Shown here one piece after another: positions 13,521 to 25,554 of a stretch of 64,000 nucleotides of DNA. Where the stretch lies: the NCBI RefSeq assembly GCF_905147045.1, contig NC_065906.1:7936001-8000000 (forward strand). Direction: 5' to 3'. Position numbers and translations under genes: made by a program. Each line of letters opens with the position of its first letter. The first letter of the stretch is position 1. The notes beneath the pieces are model-generated. The model was not told the origin of the DNA and made no database searches. It worked only from the letters and a program-made list of their open reading frames with translations. Source of the DNA: Nymphalis io. Lineage: Eukaryota > Arthropoda > Insecta > Lepidoptera > Nymphalidae.

Positions 13521-13714
13521 ATCGTAATATATTGAAGAATTTTGCAATTATCATAATTCATACTTATTTACGACGTCTAGGCGTTCGACTGACATCTATC
13601 CAGAGCGACCCTGAAGGGTTATAAAACTTATAAACCCAGCAATAAATGTTTGTTTTATATCTTATACATAATTAATGTATAGGTAAATATATATTTTTTC
13701 CGTGTTTCATATTT

Positions 13715-13910
13715 ACGAGCGTCTAGAGAACTGTGGGTTTCGCGTTTGTTCGCTGAGAAACTTTAAGTCGGTACGAAGGATAAGTTCAAACATCGTAGTG
13801 ACGTTTACTGCTCGAGAGAGTGGCGGCGATGAATTTAATGTTTCGAACCATCGTACAAAGGCAAACTCAGACCGTGGCTAATAAAACTTTATTGTAGATA
13901 CGAGAAAATT
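13715..13910. promoter_or_regulatory. Candidate intronic regulatory element 3
   Basis: Non-repeat block with GTAGTGACGTTTACTGCTCG, AGAGTGGCGGCGATGAATTT and AATAAAACTTTATTG, which holds an inverted pair of TTTATTG-type Hox/caudal half sites. Composition differs from the surrounding intron. Confidence 0.3.
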
Positions 13911-14449
13911 ATATCTCAGGTGATAACTTGTGCGAATGTGCTGCTTAGTTAAGTATTTATATGAAAATAAGAAAACATCCAAACAATAGCTTCGCTCTAC
14001 ATCATTCTGTGGCCGTGGTTAAAGTAAATATAGTTTTTTGACAGATAAGAACTTTATCCTAATACTTACTTATATGTTTGTATTGTACTTATTACATTTG
14101 TTTTTATTTCAGTATACGGATAATGTGAATAAAATAAATACATAAAATGCGATTTTTTGACAGTACCTTCTATAAAAGAAGTCTCTAAAAATTATGACTC
14201 ATTGTATGTTTATCACGATAATATAACTACGGATTAATATTTCAAAAATAATAAACGTTTTGAATAAATAGTATGTGTAAAATAGCTTAAGTTTCTTTTC
14301 AATAAATTCCCGCCATCTTGCTATCTAATGACGTCATATACCTAGTATTAAACTCGATATGTGATGAGCCAAATATACAAATCAACATTCTAATTACTGT
14401 ACAGTTTATCCAATCGGAAATCTTAGGTAATTTTTTTTTAATCATTAAC

Positions 14450-14580
14450 GGCTTTACTTTATAAACGTTGCTTAGCGACGGCTTAGTAAAACGATAATCA
14501 ATCTCTTTCTGTTTCAATTATTGATTTGAAATTCGAAAGAAGACATAATTGTTTAACTAATCACCTGCTAAATAACAGTT
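14450..14580 (+). repeat. Repeat family G copy
   Basis: Partner of the copy at 9465: TATAAACGTTGCTTAGCGAC, then GAAATTCGAAAGAAGACA. No terminal repeats are visible. Confidence 0.55.
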
Positions 14581-14892
14581 ATAAGTAAGACTGTAATATT
14601 TCAATTGGGAAATTTCAAATAGAAGTCTTAGCCAATTGGAATTCACAGTCAAAAGTCTGAAATATTCTATATTTGATTTAAATTTATTTAATCGTAATAA
14701 GGATTTATATTCGTCGTTGTTAAACCAGTCTCATCTTCCAAACAATACATTCAAATTAAAACATTCTTTATTACACACTTGGGTTTGCGAAAATCTTAAA
14801 AGTATAAAGTAGAATCAGCCAATTTCTGCCTCTCAGTGTGCAATATTTAATGTTACATTTACATATAAACTTTGTAATATATTATTGAAACA

Positions 14893-14948
14893 TATTTGAA
14901 AATATATTTCAATTACTATTGTAAGTAATTGAAATATATTTTCAAATA
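14893..14948. repeat. Perfect 25-bp inverted repeat (hairpin)
   Basis: Arms 14893-14917 and 14924-14948 are exact reverse complements separated by ATTGTA. All AT-rich, in dsx intron 1. No other copy seen. Confidence 0.95.
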
Positions 14949-16047
14949 AAATAAATTGTCAATACACTTAACATTTGCTTGTGACGTAACGTCGTAAATG
15001 ATTTATACGCTCAGGGAAATAACGCTACGAATTATTGATTGATTTATAGTAAAAGAGTGGAACCGCACAAAAGAAAATGAACAAAAGAATGACATTCGAA
15101 TGACCGTGTCACACTGTCAGACACATGAGGAAAGAGACGAAACGCAATTCCATTCGCTTTTTAACTTCTTTAATTTAGTACTATATTTGTGATTGCAAAA
15201 GATATATCGCCTACTGCCTATTTTTTTATATTTTATTTTTATTTATATTTATTCCTACTTTAAATGTCATGTCATACATAATTATAGTAATTTTTAACTA
15301 TTTTTTACTTAGCGTCAGTAGCGTAACGGCTTACCTAGCGATGTGAAAAGTCGCAACTTGGGCTATTGTCGACCCCACTTACTACTCCTGACACAAGCTT
15401 TACACTTAATTGGGTGTGTATATAGGAATTTTAGTAGTTCCTTAAAAACGATCATTGCTACTAATCTTATTTAAGAAAAGAGAAAAAAATTAATTTGTGT
15501 CCGACGTTGCAATGAACCATTATTATTATTATACATTTGACATTTTTTAATTATCCCCACTCTCTACTTACGCATTGATAGAGCTCAAACCCTTTTAGTC
15601 GGATGAGTATTATCCTGGTAGTCGTAAAAACCCTTTATAGCCTATAAAACCAAGTGGAGATACACATCAACCCAGTGTTCAGCGGTCCACTGTCCAGGAT
15701 ATTAAATTTTGCCGGATAATAATCCTTAAGGTTAGTTTTATAAGAGCGAAATTTTATCAGACAATGTTTATTTTAAGCGTACTTGTTGCGTTTTTACAAC
15801 TAATAAATTTTCTTTGATTTGTAACTCCCGGACGACGCGAAATGGACCGGGCTTTTGCTTTGTTTTGTTAAGCTAGGATACGTTTATGTATTTCCCTTTA
15901 ATATCTAAATACGAAAATAGCTTTAATTTAATGATAAGTAACAGTGACTTGTCAAAACGGTAAATCAAAAGTACTATCTATATTCTATGAAAGTGGTAAA
16001 CACTCACGGCGTTACTTGTTGTTTTAGCGGGTAATTAGTTCCTGCTG

Positions 16048-16235
16048 TGTCTGTGTTTTTTTTATATTTGCCGGGAAGGCAAATGACTCTACTCCACTTG
16101 ATGGTAAGTGGTAGTAGAGTCCAAACGCGACGACGGCCAGTACAGTCGGGAAGAATGTTCTTCACTAGCCGCCCCCACCTTGACGGCCGCAAGATGCCTC
16201 TTCTCGCCTCGTTTGAAGGAAAAATGAGGTCAAAG
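16048..16235 (+). repeat. Repeat family D copy
   Basis: Longest family D copy, continuing past GGGAAGAATGTTCTTCACTA into GCCCCCACCTTGACGGCC and CTTCTCGCCTCG. Class not identified. Confidence 0.8.
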
Positions 16236-16335
16236 CAATAATGACAGAAAGAGAGAAATCATCATTTAACTACAGCGCACCGCACTAATATAACACTGCC
16301 GCCAAACAACGTTTACAAAGTAAGGCCGTTAGTGA
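16235..16335 (-). repeat. Repeat family G fragment
   Basis: Reverse-orientation piece (AGAAAGAGAGAAATCATC and CAACGTTTACAAAGTAAGGC) resembling the two plus-strand family G copies. It directly follows a family D repeat. Confidence 0.4.
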
Positions 16336-16419
16336 TTGAAAATTTTATGCACTTAATAGTAAGTGATTAATTTCACCCGCCCTGAAAGAAATAATAAATC
16401 ATTTTTGAAAACTTAAAGC

Positions 16420-16797
16420 GTTGCTAACAATTGGATCTGAGGTGTTAATTCCCCTGTGCCTGTAGTTACGATGATGATGATGTCCTCCTTACCAATTATG
16501 GATCATGGATTATAGCATATTAAAGTGCTATTCACTCACTCTCATTTTTCGGTTAGACGACAATCCGCCACGACCGGATAAAATTCAGTCACCGGACTGA
16601 CGTATTTTCCGAGGCACAGGACCGTCGGAAGGCCACAGACCTCGCCACTAGACCAACGAGGCAGTGATACTTTAGTTACACTAACTCACTCACCCTTCAA
16701 ACCGGAACACGATAGAAAATTGCTATTTGGCGGTAGAATATAAGGTGAGTATCCACTCACCTACCCAGACGGGCTTGCATAATAACCTATACCAAGT
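16420..16797 (-). repeat. SINE family A copy interrupted by a family C SINE
   Basis: The 5' half of a minus-strand family A copy is split by another SINE at 16470-16672. The two halves (ending CCTGTAGTTAC and resuming TAGTTACACTAACTCACTC) join correctly once the insert and its duplicated TAGTTAC are removed. Confidence 0.85.
16470..16672 (-). mobile_element. Family C tRNA-derived SINE inserted in family A
   Basis: A minus-strand family C element whose microsatellite-like tail (GATGATGATGATG) faces left and whose tRNA-like head (ACCAACGAGGCAG) faces right. A 7-bp target duplication TAGTTAC flanks it (16463-16469 and 16673-16679). Confidence 0.85.
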
Positions 16798-17409
16798 AAC
16801 TACAGATAAACATAAACTTTAACACAGGCAATCATATTTCAAAATTTTAATACTGTAATTAAATATCATTAAAGTTGCAATTTTTCTTGCCATAAAAATT
16901 CAAGGTGCGCGATCAAGTTGCATATTTCGTCGCTGTTAAATTTTAATAACTTTAAATTTAAATTATAGCTTTTGTTTGGTTCTCTAAGAACTTATGTTCG
17001 TCTTTATCTCATTTGCATCTTCTATTCGAAACACATTTAAAAAAGGAAATGCGAAAGAAGAGATCTTCGAAATAACAATAATCATAGGTCTGGCCTAATA
17101 TTATAAGCTGAAGGAAGGGAATTGTGCTTTGAATAAAGGAATACTTCCGACTCCAAGTAGTGTACTAATTAGTTACAATTTTAGTTTTTATATACTATAA
17201 GACGAATTAAGGACATGAATATTCGCTGTATTTGCTCGGATACACGTACTTTGTACTTTATCTATTTAAAGGTCTCATTATCACATAATTAAAGACTAAC
17301 TTCAAATAAGACAAGGCTCGTATAGAAACATTAATGTTCGCTAGCCCATTAGCGTTTTGGTTTATCAACCAACATCATTGCTATTGATAGCAAACTACAT
17401 CACAACTAA

Positions 17410-17570
17410 TATTATAAAAGCGTAATTAAGTTCGTTATTTTTTGTTTTAACGTATTCAACCAATTGTCGTGAAATTTCGCATACACGTTGTTAGAGGTGC
17501 AGAAAAGTACAAACTAAAAACTACAACCCTCCCCTTACACGCGAACGAAGTTGCATGTGAAAACTAGTTT
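17410..17570 (-). repeat. Degenerate interspersed repeat
   Basis: Reverse-orientation relative of the element at 9994: TTACACGCGAACGAAGTTGC near its right end, GTGAAATTTCGCATACACG and ATATTATAAAAGCGTAATTA at the left. Confidence 0.5.
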
Positions 17571-17963
17571 GAATATAAATTGGTAAGTGAAATTATTAGG
17601 TTATCCTATTTCAAATTTGCTATAAAAATAACTGAAGTTTATGCCCTTTTTAGTACAGCGCTCGTTCGATTGGCTTCAATCCAATATACCGCATTAGGTG
17701 GAATTTGTTTTCACAAAACTCCAGGACTAAGCTAATTTTTTAAATTTCTAAAGTTAATCATTTTATAAGATCTTATATATAAAAATTTATTTTGGGTTCT
17801 TTGTTCTTCGACAATATACACCGATCACCGTGGTTTTTTTTTTTCGTAATATTTTATCGAAATCCTAATGTTAACTAAGCATGAGGCTTCAATTTGGAGT
17901 GTAGCTTATTTCAAGAAGAACCTTTTAACAAAAACTCAATAATTACTCCTTTTTAAAATATGA

Positions 17964-18085
17964 CTCATCATAGAGAGTACACCTGTGTTAGCGCACACAC
18001 GTGTGCACGATAATATGTACTGCGCAGTGGGCTAATCTCTTTTGAGATTGGCCGCCGTGGCCGAAATCGATCTTGAGGACCTTAC
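17964..18085 (+). repeat. SINE family C 3' fragment
   Basis: 5'-truncated family C (AGAGAGTACACCTGTGTTAG through CGATCTTGAGGAC). Confidence 0.75.
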
Positions 18086-18605
18086 TATAACACTACTTAT
18101 ATTATATTTAGGAGCTATTTTTTTTTAAAAAAAGAGAGAAGATTAAAAAAAAAACGCTTATCATATACGTTTAGCTATTTCGTTCAGTAGAATAATTATC
18201 GCGGTAACCGGTAGTACAATGTCGCGGTTGTGTAGTGTGTCGTAAACCAAGTGACAGTCTTGAATATACATTCATATAACGACATAGATCCTTGAAGATT
18301 AAGATTTAAAAAAAACTGTTATTAGCAAGTGAGTAAAAATGACTTTTAAACATTCCTTCTGGTTACAGTTAATTCTTTTTTTGTTTTATTTATTGTGTAG
18401 ATGTATGTGCCATCTAACTTATTGTTACCAGTTTCAAGAAGAAAATATAATAATCAAAAATCAGGTATAGGTACAGGAGCCGATCAGTACTTCTACTACT
18501 TGTGCTACATTATCTACTCAAAAAACAATTTATCAAATAAAAAATAAAGAAAGTAACATCCTTTTAAGGTCTACTTTTGATACTTTTTGCTCTACTTTTA
18601 GGCTA

Positions 18606-18755
18606 GTGCTGTTTTGAGAACAAGATTTGGAGCTTATTCTACCGCGCTGCTCAAACGCGGGTTGATGGTTGATGTGGCATTTTCATTAAAATGCATGTTC
18701 CCTCTCGATGTTTTCCTTCACCACCGCGCACAAGATGAATTGATGAGCACAAATC
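18606..18755 (-). repeat. SINE family B fragment
   Basis: Minus-strand middle portion of family B (GGAGCTTATTCTACCGCGCT to GATGAATTGATGAGCACAAA), old and without its tRNA head. Confidence 0.7.
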
Positions 18756-19677
18756 ATCGATGCTCTAAACCCCCCAATGTTCCGCTTTGTAAACACTAGG
18801 TCATAAATGTTAATACTGCACTTTAATTAAGAAGTATTCATCAATAAAATCTTTGCCAATATGTAACGAATGCATAATTACAGTAAATCATTTGGTCCAA
18901 ATCCATACGTCATTTCAGATTGAACCAAAGTGATTTACAGCGACCTTGTCCGCTAACACTAGTGCCCGAAATACAGACGTGCATAAAACGCTCCCTTGTA
19001 ACAGGGTTGACATAAAATTTAAAAAAAAAAAGCATATGTTGATTTACTTAAACAACATTTCTATGACACTTTGAAGCTAAGTCTTGATGACATTAAATAA
19101 ATTCTATTATAGAATTAATATATTACCTTTATTCCGTCTGACAACTGATCCAGACAGCTCGGCGTCCGACCAGTCATAACATACTCACAATGACATGGCG
19201 TTTTGTACACAAAAAGTAAATTACGTCTAATAACGAACCATTAACATACTCAAAGTTAAATACTCAATATAATAATGTTTAAATGTCTATATATTATATA
19301 TATAGATTTGTTTAATAAAAGTGAAAACTTATTACGGCTTGAGATTTAAAAAAGTATATATTTTGATAAGTAACTGTCAGTTAATAGAAATTGCCAACCC
19401 TAAGAATTCGTCGAAGCGGGAAAGGTTTAATGACAAGTAGCGGGATCGTAAAACATCAAATCGTCAGGGCTGTGAGTTTTAGGTAAAATAATTTTTAAAC
19501 ATCTTTTTTAATATTTTTATAGCAAATCATGAATGAACGGTTTAACTACCATTTTCAATAATCAGCAATAAACATACACTCACAATTTATAATATTAATA
19601 AAGTATAACAGCTGCGTAACATCTTCTGCGAGAGTAATTAAAAACTTACTACCCGTTGATATCTACAAATATGTTTC

Positions 19678-19940
19678 ACTGGTAGCGCTTTGTGCAAGCT
19701 CGTCTGGGTACCACCCACTTATCAGATATTCTACTGCAAAACAGCAGTACTTGGTATTGTTGTGTTCAGGTTTGAAGAGTGAGCCAGTGTAATTACAGAC
19801 ATAAGGGACATAACATCTAAATTTCCAAGGTTGGTAGCGCATTGGCGATGTAAGCGATGGTTAACATTTTTTACAATGCCGATGTCTGTTGTTGTTGACT
19901 TACCATCACGTGGCCCATATGACCGTCCTACCGATACATA
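19678..19940 (+). repeat. SINE family A copy
   Basis: Diverged plus-strand family A copy with several small deletions, for example in the TGGGTAGGTACC segment. No clean A tail remains. Confidence 0.85.
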
Positions 19941-21120
19941 CAAGCATTTTTAAATCGTTACGTTGTATTAAATTAATGCTAAACTTCCACTGGTTCGTGG
20001 TGTACATTGTGTGATTTATTGTTATATTATCATATTGTCGTTGTAGCAGAAACAGTTCTAAACTAGCTTTTTAACAGGAAGGTTATAAAAAATGGTCCAA
20101 ACAATTAGTAAATTACAGTGTCATAAACGCTCTCATATGATATACTTGGCATAAAATTTAGTGGCAACCTTAACCGTGTAGCTGAAAACACTATCTAGGT
20201 TTCCGGGGGAACAGAATGAGAAACAGCTATTTTATTAACCTTGCAATACTTTCCAATCAAAAACTTGCACCGTTCCATCCTCTTCATGACGATACTTAAA
20301 CTTTTACCCAAACAAGTTCACTTTTGAGACGAAGCTTTCAAAACTAAACAAATTCGTTATAAAAATCTTAGAACAGTAAAGAGTTTTATCGAAAAAAGTA
20401 TATCAATGTTTGTTTGTATGTTTCTTTTATTTGATACCATTATATTCCAATATCAAATATAATGCAAAAACCAGTTCAAACCGGTTTTTAAGAGAGGATC
20501 AGGGTGACATAGTTTATTAATATTTACATGGAGTACTCGTTAACTTCCCTATCTAAGGGGCAGAATTATCGGCAGAGTTCCTTCATGTTTTCTATCTCAA
20601 GTACGTGACAAATTTATACACAAAATAAGTACATGAAAATCCACAATACAATCAACAATAATTTGTTAACGTCGAATTAAGGTTCCCCAAAATACTGGTA
20701 AAGCGCAAAAATATTAATGTAAGATTTATACAAATATTAGTAAATTTTTATATAGTATGTGAATATGAACATTTTTTAAATAACAGGTTCCATGTACAAA
20801 CGTACAAATTATTTACGTTTTACAACGAATACTCCCATAAATACATACAATCGTTGGTGTTTAAAGAGATTGCATCGTTTTATCAAAACGATCGCTACAC
20901 AAATAGTACATAATACTACGTTACGTTACGACAAATTACTTTAGAAAAGCTAATCTGCCAACGAAATGAGTCGTTTGTTATTTACTTTTTCATTTACTTT
21001 GTATCATCCCGATTGTACCTGTGGGAAATTTTATGAGCGAATAATTATACATATAAGTATGATACGGATAAGTTTTGCTATTTTCTTTGAAACTTACATA
21101 AAAGTAGATTAATATAGAGA

Positions 21121-21423
21121 TACCGTAACAGCCTGTGAATGTCCCACTGCTGGGCTAAAGGCCTCCTCTCCTCTTTTTGAGGAGAAGGTTTGGAGCTTAT
21201 TATACCACGCTGCTCCAATGCGGGTTGGTAGAATTCACATGTGGCAGAACTTCAGTGAAATTAGACACATGCAGGTTTCCTCACGATGTTTTCCTTCACC
21301 GTAAAGCACGAGATGAATTATAATCACAAATTAAGCACATGAAAATTCAGTGGTGCTTGCCCGGGTTTGAACCAACGATCATCGGTTAAGATTCACGCGT
21401 TCTTACCACAGGGCCATCTCGGC
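21121..21423 (-). repeat. tRNA-derived SINE family B copy
   Basis: Family B begins GCCGAGATGGCCCAGTGGTA, with a Pol III A box (TGGCCCAGTGG) and B box (GGTTCAAACCC) in its first 70 bases. It continues through TTTACGGTGAAGGAAAACAT and TGCCACATGTG, and ends CAGCAGTGGGACATTCACAG plus GCTGTTACGGTA; about 300 bases in all. This copy is full length on the minus strand. Confidence 0.92.
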
Positions 21424-21465
21424 TATATATAGAGATAATATAGAGATAATAATCGGAATATTTAT

Positions 21466-21704
21466 TGGTGGTAGGGCTTTACTACATTAGATTATTAGGT
21501 ACTCATCATACATTTGACCGCCAAGCAGCAATACTCAGTATTGCAGTGTTCCCGTTTGAAGGGTGTGTGAGCTAGTGTAACTACAAGCACGCGGGACATA
21601 ACATCGTAGTTCCCCAACTTGGTGGCACTTTGCCGATGTAAGGGATGATAATTATTTCTTACATCGCCAATGTCTATGGGCAGTTGTCTTGACATCACCT
21701 GGTG
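21466..21704 (+). repeat. SINE family A copy (diverged)
   Basis: Old family A copy starting GGTGGTAGGGCTTTACTACA; the 3' end breaks off at ATCACCTGGTGCCC. It lies between a family B SINE on its left and a MITE that begins right after it. Confidence 0.8.
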
Positions 21705-21890
21705 CCCAACTCTACTATAAAATTGTCACTGTATCGCAATCGAATGGAAGCGTAATTGAGGTTACAGTTTATCCAATTTCCTATAATTTAATTTAATTAT
21801 CGACTAAGTAATAATAAAAGTTAACAATTAAGTTTGGTTTCGGCAATCGGGAGCGTAACGTAATCGTTATAGATTAGTAGAATTGGTCCC
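21705..21890. mobile_element. MITE family H copy
   Basis: Ends in TTAGTAGAATTGGTCC, the reverse complement of the GGACCAATTCTACTAA found at another copy (40162). The left end (CCAACTCTACTATAAAATTG) is a diverged version. The interior shares AAAGTTAACAATTAAGTTTG with the copy at 40162. Confidence 0.7.
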
Positions 21891-21945
21891 CTGAACAATA
21901 AAAAAATATTCATATTGGAAAATTAATAGGTACGTATAAAAATAA

Positions 21946-22017
21946 GCTCCAAGCCTTCTCCTACAAAGGGAGAGGAGGCCTTAGCCCAGCAGTGGGTCAT
22001 TAACGGGCTGTTACTGT
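21946..22017 (+). repeat. SINE family B 3' fragment
   Basis: Only the 3' end of family B (AAGCTCCAAGCCTTCTCC to CGGGCTGTTACTG). Confidence 0.75.
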
Positions 22018-22211
22018 ATAAAAAGAGGTTTATTTAATTGTTGTGAGATGTCAGGGCGTGATTGAGTGGGAACCAAAAACACGTTTAAGTTTATTTCTAA
22101 TAATGATTGAAGTTGCTTGTAATAACAAATTTTGATGAGTGTGTTTTTATAATAATCGATTGGGACATAAATAGAACTAAGTATTAGCACTGAGAAGAAG
22201 GAATTCAGTTA

Positions 22212-22600
22212 AAGTTCATACCAAGGTATAATACCTTGGTATTATACCAAACGCATCATACATTTCGGTATTAACCATATTAAGTATGCCCACAGCTGGG
22301 CAATGACCTTCTCTATGCTATGACTATTACACCGCTCAAAAAAACAAGAATTAGTTTATGTCACATAGAATATTACACGTAATCGCTAGTTATATAACAA
22401 AACAAAGCTATTATACAATATGTTACTTATATGCCTTTATCATAATAACTTCGCTTGTCGACCAAAAAAAAGGTCAACAGAGGAACTATTGATCTGTCCA
22501 ACATGTGCTTGTAAGAGCTGAGATGGAAGTGGACCAAGGTATAATACCTTGGTATGAACTTAAACTAAACTAAACTAAAATTAACAAGGTATATTACCTT
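22212..22600. repeat. Palindrome cluster around the inserted block
   Basis: CCAAGGTATAATACCTTGG, a 19-base palindrome around a central A, occurs at 22221-22239 and 22534-22552. AAGGTATATTACCTT, a close relative, is at 22586-22600. AAGTTCATA precedes the first and TATGAACTT follows the second, so the outer flanks are also inverted. Confidence 0.9.
22247..22534. repeat. 288-bp block, copy 1 (direct repeat with 24051-24341)
   Basis: Nearly identical to 24051-24341, starting CCAAACGCATCATACATTTC and ending GATGGAAGTGGAC. It is flanked by two halves of a long palindrome (22212-22242 and 22534-22561). Confidence 0.95.
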
Positions 22601-24050
22601 AAAATGTAAAAGCATAGTAATCATGCCTATTCGGATCCTGTAGCTAGTATATATAAGCAAACCGTATCTTAAATATGACATACTTCACATATCAGATAGC
22701 AAGTTAACCAACATTTAAAAAATAAATTTAAATATTCACATATTTTTCATTTTATAATTAAGTAAGACATTTTTCTATTAATATAACATACGTTTATTTA
22801 TATTCAAGCGATTTACAGCTTTGTATTGGTAAATCTCTCAAAATAAATTTAACCTTGAAATAAACACTAATAAATTACGAGAATTTAAAATTAAAAGACT
22901 TTCAACTATAGACAAACGGTCGGACGTTAATCATGCGTACCAACTTCAGTATAAATAAATCTTAGTTGCTAAGTTTAAAATATATTCAATTTCGTTTGGC
23001 AACAAAAATAATTTCATTTTATTTATGCATTAATGACATATTAACAAGAGTGTTGAAACCGCAGCACAGGTCCTATTTCCACAGTATTGAGTAATTATCT
23101 TGCTTATAAAACAAGACCCGTAATTGGTAAGAGAATATTATTACTATGTTATTTTATTTCTTTCGTTTATTATAATATAGATGAGATATTTGAGATCGCT
23201 ATGAGATCTTCGTTACATAGAGATTATATATTTATTATTATAATTTAAGATATATATATATTTATTGAGAGCTTCGTTTATTTTTAAATGTGGAATATTT
23301 ATTTTTTAATTATATTGCTTTTCATAGGTGATTGGGTATATTTTTGACTTGTAATTTATATGATGTGTAGAGATAATGATAAGTACCGTAGTGTATAAAA
23401 AGTGTCCCACAATATATGTAAAATTTTAAAGAACACGCTAATACGTTACTCGCTAGAGTAAAACAGTATTAGAATAAAATACATAGATATACACATTCGC
23501 CTTTAAAGGGCGTTATTTTTAAATTATTCGTTCAATCAAATTTTTAAAATCCAATTAATAAATCGGTAAAACTCCTTGGCTACAGTTTCACTATTCTGTC
23601 AATTTATAATTTCATCTACATTTTTCGTGTGAAAACCCAAATTCACCTTACACAGCATAGTTTCTAACTTAAATATACTATCAGCTAGTTGGACTCGTAT
23701 GAAGATTTTCGATTTCAATTGCAAAATAACAATAGATTTTTTTTAAATACTTGCAACCTCTATCTCGACGCGAATACATAAAAAGAAGACTTATTCCATA
23801 TACCAGATTGTTATTGTCACCAGCACCATAAAAATTAGGTGCATGATTTCACCCTAAATACAAACAGATGAAATTAACAAAATCTATATATGAAAAATGC
23901 TTCAAAAGTTAATTCTTTAAAAAGATATATTAACCAGTTCATAACAAATTATAATCATCGCTGGTATTGTTCTAAGTCTAAATATAAAGTATAATTTTTT
24001 AATTAATTTATTTTAGAAATGCAGACGATCAAATGACATTCTTAATGTTG

Positions 24051-24341
24051 CCAAACGCATCATACATTTCGGTATTAACTATATTAAGTATGCCCACAGC
24101 TGGGCAAAGACCTTCTCTATAATATGACTATTACACCGCTCAAAAAAAAAACAAGAATTAGTTTATGTCACATAGAATATTACACGTAATCGCTAGTTAT
24201 ATAACAAAACAAAGCTATTATACAATATGTTACTTATATGGCTTTATCATAATAACTTCGCTTGTCGACCAAAAAAAAGGTCAATAGACGAACTATTGAT
24301 CTGTCCAACATGTGCTTGTAAGAGCTGAGATGGAAGTGGAC
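24051..24341. repeat. 291-bp block, copy 2 (likely source)
   Basis: Same block as 22247-22534, in the same orientation 1.8 kb to the right. Here the block runs on smoothly into a diverged SINE, which is why I take this as the original locus. Confidence 0.95.
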
Positions 24342-24520
24342 AGAGCGCGTGGATAATTAACAAAAGGTTGCCGGTTCAAATACGTGTCAGCACAAATGAG
24401 TTCATCTCCCAGGACTAAAGGACATCTACGTGTCTAAAAAGCTAAAAGCTGAGTAAGCTCCAAAACTTACCCCGAAGAGATGACCTTAGTCTAGCAGTGG
24501 GACATTAATATTATTACTTG
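24320..24520 (+). repeat. Diverged tRNA-derived SINE related to family B
   Basis: Head GCTGAGATGGAAGTGGACAG, a B box-like GGTTCAAATAC, and 3' end GTCTAGCAGTGGGACATTA give the same layout as family B but shorter and more diverged. Its first 22 bases are also the end of the duplicated 288-bp block described separately. Confidence 0.65.
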
Positions 24521-24714
24521 ACTTATAATGTAAGTATGTTTACGTAGTTATAAACAAGAATGGGTATAGGATATCAAAATGATCCAATTTCAAATGATTT
24601 TTTTTGATTCTCTGATCTTTTTAGATAATAGAGCCTTACATGATCAGACCTTTTATTGACGCAGATATCACGATGCTAACAATAAAATGTACCGTTATGG
24701 TCTCTTTAAAACGC

Positions 24715-24990
24715 TAATATCAGGATAATTACGTCGCAGGCGGTGTTCAAACGCTTTGTGACGAGCCACTAGATATTTCAAACCATTATAGCGTATATGT
24801 CGTGTCGAGTTTTAATACCAAATGTCAAAATTCATATTCACTTTATCGAATGTCTAACGTTGAAACGTCGATCGTAAGTTTACGAAGTCGAACGTTTCGT
24901 ATAGGATATAAGTATAGTAGTTTGCAATATACTTAAGCATAACAACGCTTTAACGACGCCAGCTAACGCTTTAAGTTAGCTTGAACTCCA
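24715..24990. promoter_or_regulatory. Candidate intronic regulatory element 5
   Basis: Non-repeat block with frequent CpG (TACGTCGCAGGCGGTGTTCA, AACGTCGATCGTAAGTTTAC, AAGTCGAACGTTTCGTATAG). Function unknown. Confidence 0.28.
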
Positions 24991-25554
24991 AGGAAGGACA
25001 CAGGATACTTTTTCCGTCTAGTGATGTAAAAATCGCAGTTTTAATCCTGACCCCTTGGGTCCTTGGGTTATTATGGTCTCCTAACAGAAGCTTTACGCTT
25101 AATTAGATGGGCTAAATACATGTCATTCCTTAAATTAACGGGCTTTACTTCTATTCTTTAAAAAAAAGTCTGAGTTTAAAATTCGAACAGCATACTTACA
25201 CTTGGTACATAGTTGATGATATATCTAATGCTTATAATATACAGCATATTTATTTTTATTAATATTTTTTTTAATTAATTCGGCACAGTAATTCTGATTT
25301 TGTATGTTCTACGCCCTCTTTTACATTTTTTTATAACATATGTTTTATATCTGGAACGAAATTACATTGTATTAAATACATAAATAAACACGCCCGATGT
25401 GTAGCTTATTTAAAAAACGTTACATTTGTAAACGTTGCAATCAAATTTGAAAATCATCATATTCTTTAAAATAAACATTTTTTCAAACTATATTATATAT
25501 ATTGAAAGATAATATATATTTATTTTCTCTATCTTTATAAAAGTGCAACACAAT

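Noticed and set aside
24403..24425. CATCTCCCAGGACTA as a reverse-strand match to the dsx exon 2 motif
   Set aside because: It lies in a SINE body and the flanking codons do not fit the dimerisation helix.
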